Origin: an uncultured Gluconobacter sp.
GTDB lineage: Bacteria > Pseudomonadota > Alphaproteobacteria > Acetobacterales > Acetobacteraceae
Direction of reading: 5' to 3'
Length of the DNA: 11,662 nt
Assembly (NCBI GenBank): GCA_937880175.1
Contig: CALFLO010000067.1
Location: forward strand, 1-11,662
Both the position numbers and the translations under genes were made by a program. The first letter of the stretch is position 1. Each line of letters starts with the position of its first letter. Positions 5,813 through 11,662 of the stretch are shown piece by piece. The notes below the pieces were generated by a model. That model had not been told where the DNA came from and searched no databases. It saw only the letters and a list, made by a program, of their open reading frames with translations.

Positions 5813-7700
5813 GGCGGCTAATTTTAGAGACTTGGTGCGTGAGGCATTAATATCTCCACTTCGTTCAGTTCTAATAATAGACGACCAATATCCTACCTGG
5901 GAAGAAATTTTTAAATCCAAGATTGATCTAATGGAAAAATCAGAAGAAGTCGAAGAGAGATCCTTTCAAAAAAAATGGCATAACGCTTTGGTATCCAATG
6001 AAGTTTTGAGGATAATTCGGCAGTTCCGAGATAGAAAGCCTGGATTTATCATTGATATTCATGATGGTATTTCAAGTGAATCTTCTCAGAAAACTGCTGG
6101 CAGTGAAACTCCCGATCAACTAGCAAGCCATTTGTATCAGTCAGATCTACTAATATTGGACTATAATCTGGAGGGGGTGGAAACTGGTACAGGAGGTGAT
6201 ACTGCACGTAAAATATTATCTTCAGTTTTAAATAACCAACACTTCAATTTGGTTGTTATTCATACAAGTGAAGATCTAAATAAAGTCATGCACGAGTGTT
6301 TGATTTCCTTGATGGTGAGTTGTACTTCCTGCTTTAGCGTTGACTGTATAAGTGAAATTTCTGAACTTGAAGAAATAATACAAGAGCGTGAAGATGAAGG
6401 CGAATTTGATCGTGCTGATGTTGAGGAGATGCTTAATATTGATTCTTATTTAACCGCTCGAAAGGCTGATGGATCTCTGAACCGCGAAGCTTTAGTACAA
6501 TTTATACATGGTGAAGGAAAATTTTTAACACTTAATAATTGGTGTAGCCGATTAAACCTACTTGAAAGGCAAAAGAAGACTTTTTTCTACTGGGCAATAA
6601 GTTTATTTGAAAATAAATATAAAAGTCAGTTTACTGAAAAGCCGCCTAAGAGATTGCTTTGGAGAAATAATGCAGAATGTAAATGGCTGCGAACTTCTCG
6701 TGGTTTTGTGTGTTTTGTAGAAAAAGGACCTGAAGATATTATTCTTGAGCTTGAAAACGCGCTTGTTGATTGGAAACCTACGCCTTCCCGGCTTATATCA
6801 GCAAAATATCGTGATGAAATTAGTCGAATGGGGGCTGAAGTCGAGGATACCACCCTTAGCCAACGGCATGCATTTGCCAAATTTTATGAGACTATACGCA
6901 AACCTGGTAGGGAAGATTTAGGCGAGGAACAGATAAATATTCTTCGTAAATATAAACTCAGAGAGCATGTGTCTCGCCAATCAGAAATGCTTTCATTTCT
7001 TGTGGAAGAAAATGTTTCTGATTTTGGGTTAAAAATTTATAATGCAGATAAAGCATTAAAATTTGAATTTGAAAAATATTATCAAGTAGACCTTTCTAAT
7101 AACAAAGAAAACCAAACCGCTATTAGCCAATATAACCGGTATGTTTGTTGTTTGCCCTCGAAAGAGGCTGTAACAGGACAGTCTTATCAAGAACAACTAG
7201 ATAGTGGACATATATTTAAACTCGGAGAGGAATGGTGGGTGTGTGCCACTCCAGCATGTGACCTTCAACCAGGTCAAAGCGTCATCGCATTTGAAAAAGG
7301 AACGGATCAAAGCTTACGGCCATTCACTGCGTTGCAGCTTCATCCGATTCATTCACTTAACGAGTTGACGACAAAGCATATTAACAGTGGGTCATATTGC
7401 TACGTCGAGTATGATGGAAAAATAATAGGACTTGGAGTGAATTCTGCTAGAGCTGATATATCGGGCCCTGCTACGCAGAAGGTAACATGGAGATCATTTA
7501 TTTCTAAGAATGGAGGAATTATTTCCAATGGAAAATTGGAGTTATTTGAGATTGCACTAGAAATTGAAAACGAAAAATTGAAAAGTTTACAACGAGAGGC
7601 AAGAGTTATATCTAAATTAAGATACGAATATGCTTTGAATTTCATTCAAAGAGTTGGAGTGAGTGCGAGCCGAGTTGGGTTGGGATATGTGTCGTCTTAG
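5805..7700 (+). CDS. Receiver-domain (response-regulator-like) protein with uncharacterised C-terminal region
   Basis: The start is placed at TTG 5805 because AGGGAG (5793-5798) lies 6 bases upstream; an in-frame TTG at 5778 has no such site. The start lies inside the preceding gene, overlapping it by 8 bases. The 631-aa product opens with a receiver-like fold: VLIIDDQYP (acidic pair Asp26-Asp27), then after an unusually long insertion LLILDYNLEG (candidate phosphoacceptor Asp119), then VVIHTSED (Thr154, the switch residue position). An acidic helical region follows. The part after about residue 280 matches no family I recognise. It contains YVCCLPSKEAVTG and then WWVCATPACDLQPGQ (Cys480, Cys485), a Cys-Asp-Leu motif that may be structural or catalytic. 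No nuclease, DNA-binding HTH or membrane segment is evident. The protein is probably the phosphorelay partner of the dual-GHKL protein and may carry the effector activity; the latter is speculation. Confidence 0.8.
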   Translation: MSEAANFRDLVREALISPLRSVLIIDDQYPTWEEIFKSKIDLMEKSEEVEERSFQKKWHNALVSNEVLRIIRQFRDRKPGFIIDIHDGISSESSQKTAGSETPDQLASHLYQSDLLILDYNLEGVETGTGGDTARKILSSVLNNQHFNLVVIHTSEDLNKVMHECLISLMVSCTSCFSVDCISEISELEEIIQEREDEGEFDRADVEEMLNIDSYLTARKADGSLNREALVQFIHGEGKFLTLNNWCSRLNLLERQKKTFFYWAISLFENKYKSQFTEKPPKRLLWRNNAECKWLRTSRGFVCFVEKGPEDIILELENALVDWKPTPSRLISAKYRDEISRMGAEVEDTTLSQRHAFAKFYETIRKPGREDLGEEQINILRKYKLREHVSRQSEMLSFLVEENVSDFGLKIYNADKALKFEFEKYYQVDLSNNKENQTAISQYNRYVCCLPSKEAVTGQSYQEQLDSGHIFKLGEEWWVCATPACDLQPGQSVIAFEKGTDQSLRPFTALQLHPIHSLNELTTKHINSGSYCYVEYDGKIIGLGVNSARADISGPATQKVTWRSFISKNGGIISNGKLELFEIALEIENEKLKSLQREARVISKLRYEYALNFIQRVGVSASRVGLGYVSS

Positions 7701-7850
7701 CTTTAGAACTAATTTGTTTGGGAGAAAGTTCGCATTTTAATCTTTTTATAGAAGGCTGAATCGAAAAATTTCTTAAAAACCGTGTGCCCTTATGTTGTTT
7801 CATCGTAATAGGCCGATACTGATTTATTTTATTCTATTGTGTGTATTTTT

Positions 7851-9671
7851 TTATTGATGAACATTAGGTGTATCCTGATGTCCTTTCGTAAAAAATTTGT
7901 TAAATGCAGCATTTGAATTTTCAGTGTTGTTATATATATCTGAGTTTGTTAAATTATTATTTAATGATAAAGCTTTCTGCAACTTCCCCTGCTTTTTTAG
8001 ATCTCTCCGTGGTTGCGCAAGCTGTAGAAGCTGAGCAATGATCTGCTCTGCTTTCTGCCGTTTCGGTTCTCGTTGAAGATGCCATTGCGCAATAACTTGG
8101 GCCCGCCTGTGCTCGGCCTCCCGACAGCGATCCTTGATCCAGACGCGGCGGCTTTTCTCATCCAGCAGGGTCTGGACCAACTCGCGCCTGTCTTGCAGAT
8201 AATCCTGCCCTGCCGCTTCCCGGTCTATGGGAACCGGGATCTGAAGTGGGTCAGGCTTCTGGCTGCTCAGTCCTAGGTGATACAGAATGAACTGTACGAG
8301 ATAGCGCAGGATCTCAGCCAGCTGCGCCAGGGCCTGACGATACTGTTCCTCCGCCGCAGAGATCTTGCTCTTCCGAGAGAACAGGCTTTTCCGGGCTTCC
8401 AGCTCATCCAGTCTCTGTCGCGCCTGGGCAACGGCCTGATTGGCCTGCTTCAGTTTGACCCAGCCTTCTCTCATCATCCTCAGGATGCAGTCTGTCTGGA
8501 TATCGAGAGGACTTTCCGGCCCGTAGCGCCGTTCCAGTGGATGTCGGGCATTCAGGACGGTTCGGGCAGCCTGCATCTCCTGTTTCCAGTCTTGCAGATA
8601 GATCTGAAACCCTTCGCTGAACTGTTCCGGGTGCCCAGGGGAGCCGATGGACGGCAGGCGCTTTCGGAGAGCGTCCACTTCTCTCTGTGCATGGTCGTGG
8701 AGCCTGTGCCGGTCCAGTACAGACAGTGGAGCTGGCGGAGCCCAGATCAGGTCTTCGTTTTCCCGTTTCCGCTCCTCCCGTCGCTGGTGCCGGGTTTCGC
8801 GTCGTTCCAGGCGTTTGACGACGGGTCGGAGATCTACAGGTGATGGCCTGGAAGCCTCTTCTTCCAGCAGAAGACGAAAATCCTTCATGCGGACTTTCGC
8901 CAACCGTGTGAATGACCCGATCAGCATGCCATCGTCTGTCTCTATGACATGCGCCTCCCGTCGCCGGTCCGTGCGGTCTCCCGGTCGCATGCGCCAGTTC
9001 TTTGTTTTCAGGAGGCGGCGAAACGTCTTCACGTCATTCCCGGACTTCTCCCAGAACGCCATGATGTCGCGTTTCGCCGCAGGCAGGTCGAAGTCCTGCC
9101 GCTCCGTCATCCTCAGGGCCTGCGAGGTATAGCCCGAGACTGGACGTGCTGAATGTTCTTCAGGAACCAGGGCAGAAACCTGGTCAGCGGCCTCAGGATT
9201 TCCAGCCTCTCTCAACGCCTTTGCGATCGCTTTATCGTGCCGTCCGGGAACGAGGTCATGGCCCAGCCGCAGTTCTTCCAGCCGGGCCAGCTTTTCCAGT
9301 CGCTGCCATGTGAATCGGCTGCTGAGAACATGATCGTCCTGCCATTCGGGCAGAAGCAGGTGACCATGGGTGCTGCCCTCCTTCTGATGGATGACGAGTG
9401 TCAGGCGGTCGGGGTCAGCGCCCAGTTCCTGACAAATCTGGTTGGCGAAGTGGGTCAGTTGCCTATCACTCATGTGTTCGGATGGATTGAAGGCGATATG
9501 ACGCAGGCCGTACCGGATGTTTTCCCGCCTCGCCTCTTTCATCCAGTCTTTCAGCAGGTAATCGCTCCCGGAAAGAATGCGAATGGCTTCATTCTTCGAG
9601 CCGGACAGGACATGCCTTGAGACAGCCTGATATCCGCTCCTGGTCTTGATCCGGCTTTCCTTCACAATCAT
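7851..9671 (-). CDS. MobA-like HUH relaxase (mobilization protein)
   Basis: This 606-aa protein would nick one DNA strand at oriT and stay covalently attached to lead it into a recipient cell. The N-terminal relaxase domain (about 1-160) has the three-histidine metal site: VIHQKEGS (His95) and THGHLLLPE (His102, His104). LSSRFTWQRLEKLARLEEL and LGHDLVPGRHDKAI follow, a pattern seen in a relaxase family common on alphaproteobacterial plasmids. The nucleophilic Tyr is not assigned; Tyr14 and Tyr38 are candidates. The remaining 400 residues are charged and helical. The frame extends upstream to 9824, but the ATG at 9671 has an AGGTG 8 bases before it and starts the conserved domain (MIVKESRIKTRSGYQ). 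The last 45 or so codons are AT-rich and Asn-rich, unlike the rest. It runs convergent to the cargo operon across a 150-bp gap with no clear terminator. Confidence 0.85.
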   Translation of the reverse strand: MIVKESRIKTRSGYQAVSRHVLSGSKNEAIRILSGSDYLLKDWMKEARRENIRYGLRHIAFNPSEHMSDRQLTHFANQICQELGADPDRLTLVIHQKEGSTHGHLLLPEWQDDHVLSSRFTWQRLEKLARLEELRLGHDLVPGRHDKAIAKALREAGNPEAADQVSALVPEEHSARPVSGYTSQALRMTERQDFDLPAAKRDIMAFWEKSGNDVKTFRRLLKTKNWRMRPGDRTDRRREAHVIETDDGMLIGSFTRLAKVRMKDFRLLLEEEASRPSPVDLRPVVKRLERRETRHQRREERKRENEDLIWAPPAPLSVLDRHRLHDHAQREVDALRKRLPSIGSPGHPEQFSEGFQIYLQDWKQEMQAARTVLNARHPLERRYGPESPLDIQTDCILRMMREGWVKLKQANQAVAQARQRLDELEARKSLFSRKSKISAAEEQYRQALAQLAEILRYLVQFILYHLGLSSQKPDPLQIPVPIDREAAGQDYLQDRRELVQTLLDEKSRRVWIKDRCREAEHRRAQVIAQWHLQREPKRQKAEQIIAQLLQLAQPRRDLKKQGKLQKALSLNNNLTNSDIYNNTENSNAAFNKFFTKGHQDTPNVHQ

Positions 9672-9703
9672 GGCGTCGCACCTGCGAAGACCTGATCGCC
9701 AGT

Positions 9704-10099
9704 TCAGTGCATGACAGCAACGGAAGCAGATCGAAGCCGACGGGGCCGACCGGAACGCAGGCTGCGCAGAAGGATGTCGGTCTGGTCTATGAGGCGGTCG
9801 ATGTCCTGCAACGTGTCCTGGCAATGAACAGCCTCACCGAGGTGAGCAGCATGCGCCAGCTGGTTTAGGTTGTTGCCGATGCGTCCCAACTCCCCCCGTA
9901 ATTTCCGGATCTCTATATCGACGGCTCTGCCATGACGATGCGACAGGACCGCGTCCTGCAACAGAGTACGGACCCAGTCAGCAGTCGTAGGATGACCCAG
10001 GATTTGGGCGGTTCTGCTCCAGCATTCCAGTTCGCCGGGAGAGGCTCGGATAGAAAGGCGAGAGGAGCGGATACGGGATGAGGATAAAGGATCAGGCAT
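9704..10099 (-). CDS. MobC-like mobilization accessory protein
   Basis: This 131-aa basic protein contains LRGELGRIGNNLNQLAHAAH, the signature of the MobC family: relaxosome proteins that bind near oriT and assist the relaxase. The N-terminal half (RIRSSRLSIRASPGELECW) fits a ribbon-helix-helix-like DNA-binding start. The ATG at 10099 is preferred over an in-frame TTG at 10126 because AGGACG precedes it. The gene ends 32 bp before the relaxase ATG in the same direction, so the two form a mobCA unit. The candidate oriT lies immediately upstream, the usual position. Confidence 0.8.
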   Translation of the reverse strand: MPDPLSSSRIRSSRLSIRASPGELECWSRTAQILGHPTTADWVRTLLQDAVLSHRHGRAVDIEIRKLRGELGRIGNNLNQLAHAAHLGEAVHCQDTLQDIDRLIDQTDILLRSLRSGRPRRLRSASVAVMH

Positions 10100-10127
10100 G
10101 ACGGGACGTCCTGGTCTGGGGGTCAAC

Positions 10128-10194
10128 GGGGGAGGAACTCCCCCTTGCCAGTTGTCGAATGGTTACCCTTGGGTAGCCGTTCGACACTGCTGGC
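10128..10194. other. Candidate oriT: two adjacent inverted repeats upstream of mobC
   Basis: GGGGGA (10128-10133) and TCCCCC (10139-10144) form a perfect 6-bp inverted repeat. Next to it, GTCGAATGGTTACCC (10154-10168) pairs with GGGTAGCCGTTCGAC (10171-10185) around a 2-base centre, with two G:T pairs and otherwise perfect complementarity. GCCAG (10147-10151) and CTGGC (10190-10194) extend the arms outward. The site sits directly upstream of the MobC and relaxase genes, where oriT hairpins recognised by relaxases usually are. The nick site is not identified. A transcriptional operator or an RNA hairpin in the mobC leader is an alternative. Confidence 0.6.
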
Positions 10195-10298
10195 TCAGGA
10201 CGGAAGAGCCTCACAGAACAGGATAGCAATTCAGAAACCGGATTTCAGAAGACGACAGAAAAAAAGTCTATTTTATCAAGAATATTTATTCAAACTTC

Positions 10299-10622
10299 TT
10301 ATTGTTCTTTTCGGATATGATGGAACCGCGTTTCTGCCACTTCCCATGGAATTTTGCTCTGTGACAGAGAGCGGATTTTCTGGAGACTGTATTGTTTTCT
10401 CTTCTGATAATAAGGCCCGGAGCCCTTTGCGAGCCATCCACCGATGCCCTGTGCCGCGAGAGCATGAGCGGCGCGGGAAATCTCTTCGTCGGTGGGGGTG
10501 CTGTGACGTCCGAGCAGAACGTGTCGGCCGTCTTCTACGAGAATGAGCCAGTCCTGAAATTCTGATTTGGAAGTAGAGGGCTTCATGGCTGGAAATTCGG
10601 CTCCGTTGTGGGGGAACGGCAT
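10299..10622 (-). CDS. Hypothetical protein coupled to the integrase gene
   Basis: A 107-aa soluble protein with no family I can name. Its core reads FQDWLILVEDGRHVLLGRHSTPT, then DEEISRAAHALAAQGIGGWLAK, a pattern of strands followed by an amphipathic helix, and a basic C-terminus. The ATG at 10622 overlaps the integrase stop as TGATG, a layout typical of translational reinitiation. An internal ATG at 10586 starts closer to the conserved-looking core but has no ribosome binding site. Coupling to the integrase suggests a role in integration or excision control, but it does not look like a classical excisionase (no clear HTH). Confidence 0.65.
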   Translation of the reverse strand: MPFPHNGAEFPAMKPSTSKSEFQDWLILVEDGRHVLLGRHSTPTDEEISRAAHALAAQGIGGWLAKGSGPYYQKRKQYSLQKIRSLSQSKIPWEVAETRFHHIRKEQ

Positions 10623-11662
10623 CAGATGTGCCCTTTAGGAGACGGCAGGCTGAAAGCCGGATACTGAATGGCTTCGACCGTCTTTTGCAGGTTGGTGAGG
10701 TCAATACCGCTCAGATATGTCGTGGCGCCTTGGCTCTTATGGCTGGATTCATGACCCAGCAGGGCATCAATCCAGAGTTCACGGATATCGCTGCCCTGAT
10801 TCCTCAGAAGCGTCGAGACGGTATGACGGAAGCCATGGAACGTGACGGCAGGGGGAAGGTCCATCATCATCTTATAGCGGGAGAAAGCCCGGCTAAAATC
10901 GGCTCCGCGAGACCCGTCTTGTGAAGCCTTCAGGTCAGGGAACAGGTATTTCTCCTCCGCTTTTCGGAATGTCAGGAGGCCCCAGCGCAGCAAAGCGGAA
11001 TGAATGGGAACAAGACGCTCTCCCGCTTCTGTCTTGGGAGACCAGTTGTCGTCAGGATGTGCACAGATGCGGAAGCAGGGAACCCCTTCCACGTCCTGAA
11101 TGTCCTCATTGCGCAGGTTGCAGATTTCTCCAAGACGCATGCCGCTATAGGCGGCGACCATCGTAATGCCCATGAAGGTCTCTGCCGGAATGATGCAAGC
11201 GGGCCATGGCGTCCGGGCCAGTTTGTTCATTTCTTCCTGCGTCCATGCCCGCCGGGAGGTGCGCTTGCTCAGGTTGAAGTCCCAGCCACGCCAGGGGTTC
11301 TCTTTCGCCATGTTCCTGCGCACAAGGTCACCCCACAGGGATGAAACGCACATGAAGTGGTTCTTGACGGTTTTTGCGCTGAGTGTCGGAAGGTCCTGTG
11401 AGGCGGCTCTGTCGATTTCTTCCTGAAGGGACAGGGTTCTGTTTTTGCCATGGGATGCCGGGAGCGAAAACAGGACATCCCGGAAATTGCCTGCGACCTC
11501 GCCATCAATCTGGCAGAGGGGGAGATCGCCAAAAGCGTCCATGAAAAGAGTGACAGTTCGCGAGGTGGCCCGCTGTGTCTCTGGGCTCTTGGCCGGTTTG
11601 CTGTTTAGAAACCGTTTCAGGGCGGCAGACAGCAGGACGGGTGGTTTCGTCTTTAATGGGGG
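10622..11662 (-). CDS. Tyrosine recombinase (phage-type integrase), N-terminus beyond the window
   Basis: The frame is open from the right edge (CCC at 11662-11660) to the TGA at 10624-10622, giving the C-terminal 346 residues. The protein catalyses site-specific recombination between the element and its chromosomal attachment site. All catalytic positions are present in order: Arg in YSGMRLGEICNLR, Lys in the KTEAGERLVPI hairpin, HGFRH (His-x-x-Arg), His in LLGHESS and the nucleophile Tyr in TTYLSGID. The part before VKNHFMCVSSLWGDLVRRN is the core-binding domain. An internal ATG at 11542 is unlikely to be the start because the same frame continues with sensible helical sequence. The following 107-aa gene is coupled by a TGATG overlap. 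It appears intact as far as visible. Confidence 0.9.
   Translation of the reverse strand, partial: PPLKTKPPVLLSAALKRFLNSKPAKSPETQRATSRTVTLFMDAFGDLPLCQIDGEVAGNFRDVLFSLPASHGKNRTLSLQEEIDRAASQDLPTLSAKTVKNHFMCVSSLWGDLVRRNMAKENPWRGWDFNLSKRTSRRAWTQEEMNKLARTPWPACIIPAETFMGITMVAAYSGMRLGEICNLRNEDIQDVEGVPCFRICAHPDDNWSPKTEAGERLVPIHSALLRWGLLTFRKAEEKYLFPDLKASQDGSRGADFSRAFSRYKMMMDLPPAVTFHGFRHTVSTLLRNQGSDIRELWIDALLGHESSHKSQGATTYLSGIDLTNLQKTVEAIQYPAFSLPSPKGHI

Larger units (their letters stand above)
750..11662. mobile_element. Integrative and mobilizable element (right end outside window)
   Basis: The stretch begins at the tRNA 3'-end remnant and contains a tyrosine recombinase, an HUH relaxase, a MobC-like protein, a candidate oriT and an AT-rich cargo operon. 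No type IV secretion genes are visible, so the element as seen would depend on a helper conjugation system. The integrase runs off the right edge and the other attachment site should lie just beyond it. The backbone is GC-rich like the flank, while the cargo (about 1560-7985) is AT-rich and so of different origin. An integrated plasmid remains possible, although no replication gene is seen. Confidence 0.75.

Noticed and set aside
7701..7850. Bidirectional terminator between the convergent cargo operon and relaxase gene
   Set aside because: The gap is AT-rich but I could find no stable stem followed by a T tract on either strand.
1540..7990. Direct repeats flanking the AT-rich cargo
   Set aside because: The two composition boundaries were compared by eye and share no repeat beyond chance AT-rich matches.
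8277..9620. Several long plus-strand open frames opposite the relaxase gene
   Set aside because: They are antisense shadows of a GC-rich coding region; the minus strand carries the conserved relaxase motifs.
10276..10704. A 142-codon minus-strand frame overlapping the integrase end and the small coupled gene
   Set aside because: It runs across two better supported frames, and its sequence is Arg/Ser-rich in the way typical of out-of-frame reading.
1..11662. CRISPR array
   Set aside because: No regularly spaced direct repeats were seen.

Overview
The window looks like part of an alphaproteobacterial chromosome, most likely an acetic acid bacterium (Acetobacteraceae). This rests on the GC-rich flanks, the style of the relaxase and integrase proteins, and a decayed IS5/IS1031-type transposase. 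The host assignment is inference. A short stretch of ordinary chromosome (1-749) carries the end of a Na+/H+ antiporter gene and a small secreted protein gene. From about 750 to the right edge the window is a mobile element, probably an integrative and mobilizable element (IME) inserted in a tRNA gene.

Layout. A 28-base copy of a tRNA 3' end (minus strand, ending in CCA) lies at 750-777 with no tRNA body behind it, as expected for the far attachment site of a tRNA-integrated element. Next comes a decayed region with a frameshifted transposase remnant (about 1015-1400). A strikingly AT-rich cargo operon on the plus strand follows (about 1560-7700): a DNA cytosine-5 methyltransferase, a 989-aa protein with a GHKL ATPase domain at each end (MutL/MORC-like at the N-terminus, histidine-kinase-like at the C-terminus), and a 631-aa protein with a response-regulator-like receiver domain. 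The three genes overlap one another by a few bases and must act together. The GC-rich transfer and integration backbone lies on the minus strand: a tyrosine integrase (truncated by the window edge), a small coupled hypothetical gene, a hairpin-rich candidate oriT, a MobC-like accessory protein and an HUH relaxase.

Interpretation. The cargo resembles the restriction-modification-like operons in which a 5mC methyltransferase is paired with a MutL/MORC-type ATPase. Here the ATPase is fused to a histidine kinase module and the partner carries a receiver domain, and no helicase or nuclease is recognisable. I read it as a candidate methylation-gated, phosphorelay-controlled phage or plasmid defence system. 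That function is inference; the domains are seen directly. Other notable points are a run of 12 G in the 3' end of the methyltransferase gene, and an AT-rich 3' tail on the relaxase gene that appears to mark the right boundary of the inserted cargo.
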